Shown here in pieces: positions 42,897 to 53,285 of a DNA stretch of 64,000 nt (within the stretch, counting starts at the first letter, position 1; each line of letters opens with the position of its first letter). The position numbers and the translations under genes are program-made. This stretch comes from Leucosporidium creatinivorum (lineage: Eukaryota; Basidiomycota; Microbotryomycetes; Leucosporidiales; Leucosporidiaceae). The stretch lies in contig BCKL01000001.1 of NCBI GenBank assembly GCA_001600635.1, positions 461,550 to 525,549 on the forward strand, read 5' to 3'. The notes under the pieces were generated by a model that saw only the letters and a program-made list of their open reading frames with translations, was not told where the DNA came from and ran no database searches.

Positions 42897-44360
42897 ATGG
42901 CGACGACCGTGCTCGCCGGCTGGTATGAGCTCTGGCTTACTCCTACCATCTCCTTATCTTTCGTGATCGAGTCAGAGCGATCAGCACCCTCTCTCCTTCG
43001 CCTCGTATCCCGCTTCGCCCTCTACTTCCAGCCTTCGCTCACCCGCCAGAGCCTCGAGTACGAGTTGGAGAGCCGAGGGGCCGGGCTGGAAGGCATCTCG
43101 GCGGCAACTCTAAGGGTGGTAGATGCTGCGTACTACCGCTCATTACAAGCTCAGGTGAGTAGCCTTCGCTCGCTTCAAGCGAGCTGGAACCGCGGCTCAT
43201 ATCGCAACGCGTTCGCACGCGCCTCTCGTACAGGGCATCAACTCGTCAAGTACGCCCATCTACCCCGAGGAGCTTGTCGTCAGTATAGCAGCAACGGAGG
43301 GTGTTCCCTCGGATGCCGAGGTGAGTGAGCGGGCGCCGAAACGTCGCTCGGAGATAGACACACGCCAGCCGAGCTGACCCTCCGCTCCTCTGCAGACCTA
43401 CAAGCTGCTGGAAGCATCATTGGAGCGCGTATTGTCGACCTACTCCCTCGTCGACGAGGTCATCGAGCGGACAGAGACGCCCTTCGTCGACGGGGATGAA
43501 GCTTCGGAGGCGCAGCTGCGAGAGCTCTTCAAGCTGCTCAAGCCAGAGCAGGAGCTGTCGGGACTGGTCAGCAAGCAATGGCAGGAGTTGGGATTCCAGT
43601 GAGATATCTGGGGTTTGGATTCTATGCCTTCGCGAGGGGTAGGCTAACCCTCCGCCTCATCAAGGGGAACATCGCCGAAGACGGACTTTCGAAGATTGGG
43701 CAGCTTGGCGTGAGCGTCACTAGCTTCACAAAAGCTCTGAACTCGTAGCTGATCTTGGTTCCTCCCCCAGCCTCGACTCTATGCTCTTCTTTGCCCGCAC
43801 GTACGGTCACCGAGCAGCCGAGGTCGTCGATGAAGCCGTCAACGGAGGAGCGCACTGGTCAGTCGGAACCAGAGCTCTCTGCGCTGTGCTGTTCTGACTG
43901 TACCCTCACTCTACAGGTACCCTCTTGCTCTAGCCATGATCCACATGACGGCTTTCGCGCTCGACATGGCGACCTCGGTGAGTAGTGGCAAGGTTTGGAG
44001 GTCGAGTAGATAGCTGACCTCCTCAATCAACAGCGCGACTTGCAACTCCTTCTCCTACGAGCCTTTCAAGCCCCACCAGAACAGCCCGTTGACACTCCAA
44101 AGCCCGACACGGCGCCCTTCCTCGCCGTTGCCTCGGAGCTGCTTCTCCTCTTTCACGCGCATTGGCTTCGTGGAGGCTACACCGTCATGCGTGCGTTACT
44201 CTTCCTTCTTCTCACTCTATTGCAAAGCTGACCTCGCTCTATAGAGTTCGAGCAGGTTGCGAAGGAGTTTCAGGAAGCGCTTCGGCCTTGGGTTCGGCGA
44301 GGAGTGTTGGACGGGCGAGCATTGGGCTGGGATACGGGGGATCACCTCAAGATTGAGTAG
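42897..44360 (+). CDS. ELMO/CED-12 domain protein (ELMOD type)
   Basis: Exons 42897-43154, 43234-43320, 43396-43598, 43665-43709, 43771-43857, 43917-43977, 44034-44190 and 44245-44360; 337 residues. The ELMO core is ordered as in the family: LRELFKLLKPEQELSGLVSKQWQELGFQGTSPKTDFRRLGSLALDSMLFFA (compare GFQG..P.TDFRG.G.LGL.NLLYF), then WYPLALAMIHMTAFALDMATS (compare YPFAIVGINVT..L) and FLAVASELLLLFHAHW. The usual DFRGMG reads DFRRLG. ELMOD proteins are GTPase-activating proteins for Arl/Arf GTPases; the catalytic arginine of the family lies in the DFRxxG region and an arginine is present. The 45-bp exon is needed for GFQGTSPKTDFR. The C-terminus may continue past the stop; see findings. Confidence 0.82.
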
Positions 44361-44987
44361 ACGGACGCGCAGTACTTGTTGTATTGGAGCGAGGTGTGTA
44401 TCATCTTCTGTCTCGCCGTCTCGCCAACTCGCCGCGCCGAGCTGTCTCTTTCGCTCCTCGCTTCTTTGTACCGCCGAATCGCACCCTGCAGAGTGCCTAC
44501 AGATCGTCAACTCGCCGTTTCAGGTCGACGGGACAGCCGAGTGCCGACCAAACTCGTTGCTGTCCACAGCCTCTCGGTCTCCGGCGTCGAGCTGGGAGTG
44601 GCTCCATCTCCCTTGCGTTCGAAGACAATGGCAGGAGAGAGGCTGTAACGGCTTCCGCAAGGTAGTCGAGCTAGCTATTGACGAATAACGTCGAACCCTC
44701 ACCAGTTTGGCAAGGAAGAGGCCTTCGAAGGCAGGCTCCAACAGCCTCGACTAGATCTTAGACTCGACCCCGGACCATCCCCTCGCCGATATCCTGCGGG
44801 CATTCAGTAGCGTCGCCCGCTCGCAAGCGACTCTCTGCTCTTCCTCTTCATTGCCTACTGCATCGCCACCTCGTCTTACTTGATCCACCAGCTGGACCCG
44901 CCCAAAGCCTCACCTCGGATCCTCGGAGCAGCTCAACTCTCGGTCAAATCGCGCGCCGTTCTCTCGACCGATTTTGGTCGCGCCGCC
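44361..44987. other. Intergenic, possibly with ELMO 3' exons
   Basis: 627 bp between two plus-strand genes. Directly after the ELMO stop the frame continues TDAQYLLYWSE up to a gtgtgt that resembles a donor, and ECLQIVNSPFQ-like coding appears near 44500, so unplaced 3' exons are possible. The final 150 bp is the leader of the next gene. Confidence 0.4.
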
Positions 44988-46676
44988 ATGAGCGCTCCGT
45001 CTTTTCCGCCAGAGGCATCTCAGGGCTTTGTGGATGCAGTGCTTGGTGCTCCACTAGTCGGTGAGTGTGTGCAGCGAGGAGGAAAGCCCGCCAACGCCGA
45101 AGGCAAGATACAAGCGGCTGGCGGGCGCGTGGGTGCTATCGAGCAGAGAACTGACGAAGTCTGCCTTGTGGCTTGACAGGATGGACTGTGCAGCTCTTGC
45201 TATTTGGGCAGGTCGACCCTCTCCCTTCCCGCTCGGCCCTCCTGCCTTGCTCTGCAGAACTGACCCCCGCGTCTCCCCACAGCTTCGCCTGCAGCTCCTT
45301 CCTCTCCTACCTCGACACAAGAGCATTCCAGCATGACACCAATCGTATGAAGTGTCTGCTCTTCGCCGTCATGCTCTTTCTCTGCCTCCAATCGACGTGA
45401 GTTCCCGGCTGCACTTCAGATCGTCCGGGCGAAAGCTGATAGCGACCGTGTGCTACAGCATCTCGATGTACTCGGTGTGGCATTACGGAACAAATCAGAA
45501 GCGTGACGAAGACACCCTCTATGCTCAGGTGAGCGCGAGATAGGCTTGTTCCAGCTGCGCCGAGCCCAGTTCATCTTCGCCGAAAGCTGACTTTTGCCTT
45601 CGCAGACTGTCGCCGATTGCTTCGCTACTGGTCCAGTAGCAGTGGTTGGCGCTCTGGTACAAGGCTTCCTTGCCCATCGTGCTTCTTCAGTGAGTCCGTT
45701 GCCGTCAAGCTAGCTCGGCGCCGAGCCTCGCTGACTCGTGCTCACTCGCAGCTGTTCAAAAACCCCAAGCTTCGACTGGCTTATCGCCTCTTCATCTACC
45801 TATGTATCATCACAGCTTTCCTTGGCGCCATTCTCTACATCGCCATCTCCTTCCTCTACCGAGCTGGCAAGGAGCTTCCCCCTCATCTCACGTTTGGCGA
45901 TGCAGTCGGCATCTGGTTATGGAGCAACGCATGCATCGACGTATTCAACACCGCCGTTTTGCTTCTCGTGCTACGCAAGAGGATCATGCATTGGAACGAG
46001 GTGAGCTCTGTCTCGGCGCTCTGCTCGGATCTCGGCTGACCCTTCTTATGCTTCGCGCAGGCCACCGACAACATCATCCGACGGCTCATGAAGCTAGCAG
46101 TTCTGACTGCCATTGTTCCTGCTGTGCTCGCCGTCATCGGGGGTGAGTTTGTTCTTGGGCTGCCCTTCGCCGAGGCCAGCGCCGAGGCGGCAGCTCACGC
46201 CTTTGTATTGTTCTGACCTCCACTACCTCACGTCAGCGGCCCTCGCCTTCTCCTTCAGCAGCACATCACCCGATGTTATCCTCCAGAACAGCGCAGGAGC
46301 ATTCTATCAGCCACTCTCAAGCCTTTACGCCATCTCCTTCCTCGCCATCCTCTCCTCACGAGGGACCTTCGGCTCTGGCCAACCGAACCTCCGCCCTACC
46401 TCCCAGATGGAGTCCCTCACTACCAATACACGCTCGTTTATGCCCTCTCCCTACCTCGTGGGACATCCAATCGAAGGTCAACGGAGCCGGAGCAAGACTA
46501 AGAGTCAGGGAGCGAGCGCTGGAGTCGTGCCGAGCAGGAGTAATAGTCGGGTAGACTTGCATGAGCACTCGGAGGACGGGGATTTGGGGCGGAGACTCGG
46601 GGAAGGGCTGAGCCCGGACGATGCGACGAGAAGAGTGGAGCGTGGGAGGGATGAGGAGGCTGGTGTAGGGCTGTAG
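44988..46676 (+). CDS. Seven-helix DUF6534-type membrane protein
   Basis: Exons 44988-45060, 45180-45207, 45283-45396, 45459-45528, 45606-45689, 45752-46000, 46061-46142 and 46237-46676; 379 residues. Seven hydrophobic helices follow in order: GWTVQLLLFGFACSSFLSYL, MKCLLFAVMLFLCLQSTIS, TVADCFATGPVAVVGALVQGFL, LFIYLCIITAFLGAILYIAISFLY, GIWLWSNACIDVFNTAVLLLVL, LMKLAVLTAIVPAVLAVIGAALAF, LSSLYAISFLAILSSRG. A serine/charge-rich cytosolic tail of about 100 residues follows. This arrangement is the basidiomycete DUF6534 family, of unknown function, receptor-like by shape. The second intron starts GCAGGT (GC-AG, 45208-45282); splicing at the nearby GT would break the frame before helix 1 ends. Confidence 0.8.
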
Positions 46677-46849
46677 GGTGCAGGTCGAGACGTGGATAGA
46701 TGGCCTTGTTGTATCCGGTTCGCATTAGCTTGCCTTGATGATCGCTGCGGCGTCGGCGGTTCCGTTTCCGAGTCCTGCTGTTCGCCGAGATCCATCGCTG
46801 AGGACCGTGGAATCGGCTTCCATTGCGATAAGTACTGCTCTTAGCTGAT

Positions 46850-49471
46850 CTACAGCATGACGACTCCGACTCCAGAGCCCTTGTTGACGTCTGCGGGCAT
46901 GTCGATACCTCCGAGGATGGGCTTCGTCGAGTAGTTGCTGTTGGGAGAAGGGGAGCGCGGTGAGCATCCGATTCGACTAGTCAAGCGCAAGATGGAGAGG
47001 AGTTATTAGCTTACTAGAGGTAGTAGTGGAGGAAGCCGCTGTTGGAGACGAAGTGCACGAAAAACGAGGTCAGCTGGGTTCGAGGGGAGCGTCGCCGAAT
47101 GAAAGCCGACGTACTCTCCGCGACCGAACTGAGGTGCGAAGCAAGTGAGAAGTCAGTGATAGAACGAGACGACTTCAAGAGACGTGAAGACCCACCTTGA
47201 GATCCTCGAGGAAGAGCACGTTGTCCTGCAGTGTGAGCGAGTTGAGGACGTCGAAGCCGAGCTGTTCAATCGGCGAAACTTAGCTCTCAGCTCCATCATC
47301 GGCTCAGCTCCCACTTCGATCCTCCCGACATCGCTCACCTTCTGGCACAGAGTCAATGCATCTCCCACCAACTCCTGCAACCTCTTCGCAAGCACCTCCC
47401 TCTGCTCCGCGGTCTCATCCTTCCAGTTGACGACGGGGGTAGCGACCGATCCATCACCGAGGTCGGCGCATGAAGGGCAGGCGGTGGTAGCGTAGTAGAA
47501 GAGGTACGCTGCGTTGATGGCGGTTTTAGGCGTTGCTTTGACGGCGGTGGAGGGGAGGGAGTAGAAGGAGAAGACGTCGGTGATGTGGCCGGGGGTTGAG
47601 GGGTCCTGGGAGTTCAGAAGGAAATGAGGGAGAGAAGGAGAGTGGGAGGGCGAGGGCGAGGGAGAGGGAAGACAGGCGCAGAGGGAGAGGGAGCGGAAAG
47701 AGAAAGGTCAGCTGGGCGCGCTCGGCAGAGTCGAAGAGCAAGTACTCACCTCAACGACATAAGTCCAAACGACCTGACCGACTCTCTTGCCTCCCTCTTC
47801 CCTACCTCTACCGCTCCACAGCGCATGCTCCACCTCCTTATTGCTCATCACCGGCGCCATCTCAAACCTCGCCAAATACGCCCTCAACAGCCTACTTGCC
47901 TGCTTCAAATCGCCCTTCCTAATCTCCCTCAACCCCGGAATCTTGGTCTCCTCCGGCATCTTGTAATGCTGTACCATCCTCGCCAAACTGGAATTGCGAG
48001 GGATGGCCGAGAAGCCCGTCTTGACGAGCTTTTGAGGGTTGAGGTTGCGGTGGTAGTATTGGCATCGGGAGACGGGGGTGGGAAGGTAGGCGCCTGCGGT
48101 GTAGATGGCTTGGAAGATGCCTTTGAGGTGCGTGCGGCGGGTGACTTCTTGGATGAGGAGAGGGGCGAGACGGCGCGAGCGGAGCTTCTTGTGCACGCAG
48201 AGGAAGTTGATCTCGGTGCAGCGCTTGGTGCTGTCGATTTCCGATGAGTCAGTCTCGCATGCGAAGGTGCCAACAGACGCCAGAACTCACACGTTGCGAA
48301 CTCGGAGGTCGAGAGGGATTCCCGAGATGAAAGCGACGAGCTTGTTCGTTCCCGCTACGCGAATGCCGACGTGCCAGTCGGCGATGTATCCTGGTGGCTT
48401 GAGAGCCCTGTGTGTGTGAAGAGTCAGCAGAGCCGATGAGACTTTGAAGTGAGATGACGGACCACTCGATGAAGTCGGCCGAGTAGTCGAAACGGAAGGT
48501 TGCGTCGGCATCCTCGACATAGTGGTGGGTGAGGAGGTCGTAGACTTCCTTGCGCTGTGTGCGTTGACGGGGTCAGCAGCCTGCCGCGATGGGCCGCTCG
48601 AACGCCGAAACGAAAGGGTCCTGCTCACCTCATCGTCGTTGGCCAAATCCATCGTAACCCAGTTGAAGTCCTTGTGCAGGTCGACAGGCTCTTGACGGAT
48701 AGCCTCCATAGGTTTGTTGGCCTCGAGAGGGCCTTCGATGAGATCCTCCTCGGCTGTGAAGAGCGAGATGAGCCGTCAGCGCCGAGGGGCGAAGTCAGAG
48801 GGAGGTGGGACCTACGGGTACCGAGCTTGACGACGGGTTGAGTAGACCAGAACTTGTAGGAACTGCGCAGAATCAGGAGGGTCAGCCCTCATGCATACGA
48901 CTCGCCCCAAGCCGGACCACGAAGCTCACGCCATGTCCTTCTCGTTCTTGCCCATCAGACCCTGCTTGCCCTGCAGCACCTTCTTGTTGATACCAGTGGT
49001 GTGAATGAACTCTTGCACGTCCTGCCTCGTCAGCTTGCCCTCGAGCTCAGGCTGCTGCGAAACGAGCTGAGCCATGACGGCGTCGAGCTGCTCGTTGGTG
49101 AGCTTGACTCCTCCGGTAGCAGCAGGTACGACCTGTCCATCTTCACTGGCAATCGCCTTCTTCTTGTCCTTGCCCGGGATGGCCGACGCGATCTTCTTCT
49201 TGAGCGACGAGCCGGCGCCGGGCGCCTTTTTACGACCTGGAGGACCTTTGGGCTTGCTGGCAGGAGGGCGAGCGGTAGCAGGAGTAGTCGGCGTAGTAGC
49301 GGGAGGTGTAGCTTCCTCAGAGTCGGAGAAGTCGGGCAGGTTGCCGTCGTATTCTTGGGCCTGCTCGTCGTCTGAGGCCAAGTCGGCGGCGGTAATGATG
49401 GTATCGTCCTGCAGCGAGAGAGCTTCCATGATTGGCTGCACTTGAGAGCTGCTGGCAGAAGCGGCAGACAT
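46850..49471 (-). CDS. NMT1: Glycylpeptide N-tetradecanoyltransferase (N-myristoyltransferase)
   Basis: Attaches myristate to N-terminal glycines of proteins; cytosolic and essential in fungi. Eleven exons: 48930-49471, 48816-48862, 48629-48753, 48463-48554, 48291-48407, 47750-48230, 47339-47605, 47196-47261, 47115-47128, 47015-47038, 46850-46937; 620 residues. The first 180 residues are a low-complexity Lys/Asp/Pro-rich ribosome-targeting extension ([15 protein letters not shown]). The catalytic domain begins [10 protein letters not shown] and shows [69 protein letters not shown] and the end [27 protein letters not shown]...SGVGVVML, with the C-terminal carboxylate that serves as catalytic base. 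Exons of 14 and 24 bp are required near the end. Confidence 0.93.
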
Positions 49472-49562
49472 GGTCACGAGATGAGAGCAGCGACGACGTG
49501 AAAGGGAGAGCTGGGAGAGCGATCCGTGCTTGGCTCTTGACAGACCGCTCAGAGCCGCTTAG
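49472..49562. promoter_or_regulatory. 91-bp divergent promoter, NMT1 and GCP gene
   Basis: Opposed start codons lie 91 bp apart. No core element recognised. Confidence 0.45.
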
Positions 49563-52500
49563 ATGCCGCCTTCGCTAGCCGACGAGCTTTTCCAAGCTGT
49601 AGCTCAGCAGGCTGGACTCTCCCGCCCGCTCACCCCTTCTACCCTCTTCCGCTATCGCTCTCAGCTGAGCTCGAATGCTCAGGCGGGCTCGCGCCAAACG
49701 GGTCGCGAGACAGCTTCCGCCATCGCCGCGTACGTTATGTTCGCTTGTCGACGCGTTTCAACTCCTCACTGACAATACCTACTATCAGCCTGGCCGAGCG
49801 GTACCGCGTGACGGGAGTTAACGATGACCTGGGAGACTGTCTCGACGACTCACTTCAGCGAGTGCTCAAGGCTAGTCAGGTGGACGGTGGCGAGCTCAGG
49901 GTGAGTTGCAGCGCTTTCTGTTCACCTTGAGGAACCGCTCACGCTCTTTTCGACAGATCGCACGTCTCCCCGACGCTCTCCATTTCATCACTCTCCTTGC
50001 CGCCCCTCCTTCCAAAGCCACCCTTCGTTACGCCGATGATCTCGTCTACAAACGCAACCAACCCTCAGTTCCTCCGCCAGCGACGTGGACCGAGCTCGTG
50101 ACGGGAGCAGAAGGAGCAGACGACTGGGCATCGAGCTCGGCGCCGAGATATGCTTCATCGTCGTCGGAGGACGAAGGCGAGGAAGAGCTCTCATCCTCTT
50201 CAGGGGACTCGGACGACTTCCCTCCGACACCGAATCCCAGTCGCCGCGCCCCTCGTCGGCAAGGCAAAGGCGCCGCCCCGGGCCCCCTCCCCACCCCTCG
50301 GCCTCCTCCTTCTTCCTCTCTCACCTCGCTGACCCCGGACTTCGCCGCCCACGACCTGCTACTCAAGGGCCAATACTGGTCGACTTTCCGGCCGCTTCCC
50401 GAGTCCGTATCGGCGACAGGAGGGCTCAGAGCAGGAGATCCGAATAGCCTAGCGGGCGCGTTGATGGCTGCTGAGGGACGTGATACGTACGCTGGGATGG
50501 GAAAGAGCTATTGGAGTGAGGTGGAGGCTCTGAGAGAACTGTTGGGCGCTCTGCAGGGCCGGGCGGATGGTGGGCTGTTTGTTCGAAGCGCAGATGGAGG
50601 CATTGAGGTGGACTTCTCGCACGCTCTGTTGCCGACGACTACTTAACTGACCCTCTTTACGCCCTCACCTGACAGGTCTCCCCTTATCCGCCCTCTATTC
50701 CGCACCTCTCGCCCTCCTCCTTTACCTCTCTTCTCTCGTCCTTCCTCCGCTCTCTCCAAGTTCTCGCCGCTCTCTCCTCCTTCCTCAGCTCAACTCTCCA
50801 CCGCACCACGTCCGACCTTCCTCGCGGCTGGGGACCCACAGTCGAAGCCTTCTCCCTCGAAGTCGAACGCTGTGTCCTCGAATGGAAAGCTCGGTGGGCG
50901 GCAGAAGAGCTCGAACTCCTCCAACCAAAAGAGGACGTCACTGTCTCTCTCCTCGCGCTATCCGAAGAAGCAGTGCAACATCTACCTCTCCTCGAAGTCC
51001 TCCTCACCGCTATCGACTCCATCGGCCTCTCCCCTTCCCCCACCGCCTCCTCAGCAACCCTCCTCAACACCCTCCTCCTCTCCTCCTCCCACTACTCCTC
51101 AATAGCCTCGCACGACCTCGCCTCCCAGATCCAGCGCATCTGGCTCCGCACCGCTGAACCGAGCTGGCGCGCTCTCGGCGGATGGGTCCGTGAGGGTCGC
51201 TTGCCTTCCACGTCGGGGACGGCGGAGTTCTGGATCCAGAGGAATGAGGAGGTCGACTTGGAGGATGGGGAGTACTTTCGGGAGGGGTGTGTGCTGCTTG
51301 GAGCTGGGGAGGAGGAGGAGGAGGGGAGGAGGGTCCCGAGCTATCTGGAGGACTGGGTGGAGGAGGCGCTCGAGTGCGGCAAGGCGGTGGGGTTGCTGAA
51401 GGCGTTGATACCGGGTGATGATCTGGTGGGCGAGGAGATGGGAGGGGAATGGCGGACGCTGAGCGAGTTAATGGGCGGGAGGCAGGAGGCCGCTGAGGAC
51501 GAGGAGCAGCAGCCGAATCAGACGCTTGACGCCGCGACCATTGCCCGACGAGCGCTCCTCCCCCTTCCGTCCCACCGCGACACCTCTCCGGCCACTCCCT
51601 CTTCACCTCCGTTCGATCCCTCCACCTCCTTCCCCGACTCCCTCGCCCTCGCAACCTCCACCCTCCTCTCCCCCATCTTCCACACCATCCACAGCAAGCT
51701 CCATCGCGTCATAGTCGAGGAGTGTCGTCTACTTGAGCATCTTCGAGCGATTCAAGGCGTCTACCTCATGCGCAAGGGATGGGAGCTTGGCGCGTGGTGC
51801 GAAGGAGTGTGGGAGAAGGTGAGCTTCGTCTTCCCAGTCAACTTCCCTCGACGACGCTGACGCTCTTTGTGCATACAGATGGACCGCGGTCACCTCTGGA
51901 CCGACTTCCAGCTGCTCAACTCGACCTGGGCTCGAGCAGTCGCCGGCGCCGACTGGATCGATTCGACAGCTTTTCGCTTCCGAGTCGCATCGACTGCTGG
52001 CGCTTCGAGGGCGAGGCAGTCGTCAATTAGGTCGGTCAAAGTCTTCGAGAAGCTTGAGGTCGAATACAACATCCCGTGGCCACTGATCTATGCCTTCCGG
52101 TGCGTTCGCTCTGCGCCCGTTGCCCTCCCCGAGCTCGAGCTAACACCGCGATCGCCTACGTCACAGACCCGAGACTATGCATCTCTACTCCACAATCTTC
52201 ACCTTCCTCCTCCAACTCCGGCGCGCTAAACACCTCATAGACCGTCTCTCACTCATCAAGCCCTCCTCCGACCTCGCCGGTCTCCCACGACCAGATCACG
52301 AGCTGCGAGCTTACTATGCGCTCAGGAGGAAGCTCGGTTGGTTGGTGGGCGTGCTGTATGAGTTTGAGATGAGCTTTATTGAGGAGGAGGTGGGGAGGTT
52401 TGAGGAAGGCGTAAAAGGAGTGGGGAGCTTGAAGGAGTGGTGCGAGAGGCATGAGAGGCATGTGGAGGGGTTGAGGGATCGGCTGTTGTTGAATGAGAAG

Positions 52501-53101
52501 GTGAGTGGCTTCTCTGCTTCTCGCGGTGGCTGTGGAGACGGAGGCTAACCCTCGCTCTCGCGCGCTCTCTCGCTTCCCTTCCCCTCTCCCCTCCTCACCT
52601 ATCGACGTTGCGACTCTCTCACAGGCTCTACCAATCAACCGTTCCATCATCTCTATCCTCGACCTCTGCATCACCCTCTCCGACACGTGGACGACCCTCA
52701 ACGGCGACAGCACCTCCGACACCTCTCGCCGAGGCGCTTTCGCTCCTCACCGCCGTCGCTACAACAAACGCCAACTCGCTCGTCGACGTCGGCGCGCAGC
52801 CGGTTTTTCGAACGACGACTCGAGCGAGGACGAGTCGACCGAAGACGATGAGACCGACGATGATCTCGAGGCGGAGGGCGAGACGACGACCTTCGGCGGC
52901 GGGGGAGGGGGAGCTTCGGGGTCGTTCATCTCTTTCGCGGATGAGGGCTTCGGAGCGAGGATCAGGAGGATTGGGAGTGATTTGGATGGGCATCAGGGGT
53001 TTGTGAGGAGGGGTGTAGAGGGTTTGGCGAGGAGCGCGGGAGGGAAAGAGGTGAGGGAGGTGTATGGGCTGCTGGCTGTTAGATTGAGTGATTGGGTGTA
53101 G
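49563..53101 (+). CDS. Gamma-tubulin complex component (GCP family, GCP5-like)
   Basis: Spindle-pole/MTOC protein that binds gamma-tubulin and helps nucleate microtubules. Exons 49563-49729, 49789-49900, 49957-50607, 50676-51818, 51879-52099, 52167-52500 and 52625-53101; 1034 residues. GRIP1-like features: DLLLKGQYWSTFRPLP, AIQGVYLMRKGWELGAWCEGVW. GRIP2-like features: VFEKLEVEYNIPWPLIYAFRPETMHLYSTIFTFLLQLRRAKHLI and YYALRRKLGWLVGVLYEFEMSFIEEEV, matching GCPs (YxVxWPLxIIFxxEAxxKYxxIFxFLL). Large acidic Ser/Asp inserts separate the conserved parts. Length and inserts favour GCP5 over GCP2/3; that subtype is inferred. The third intron is placed at gag/gtggac to restore the frame and is the least certain. 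Confidence 0.82.
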
Positions 53102-53285
53102 CTCGGTGTTGCTAGACTTCACTTGTTGTATTGCCCACAAGTCCCGGTGAGATGCAGAGCGGCGGCCGAGAGATTGCACCGAGCCCACCCCCCTTGCTCC
53201 GAGCCGAACTTCGAAAGTCGAGGCGCTGGCCCGGCCCATCTTGACTCTTGACCAACAGCTTCGCAACTTCACAGCAACCGACAGG

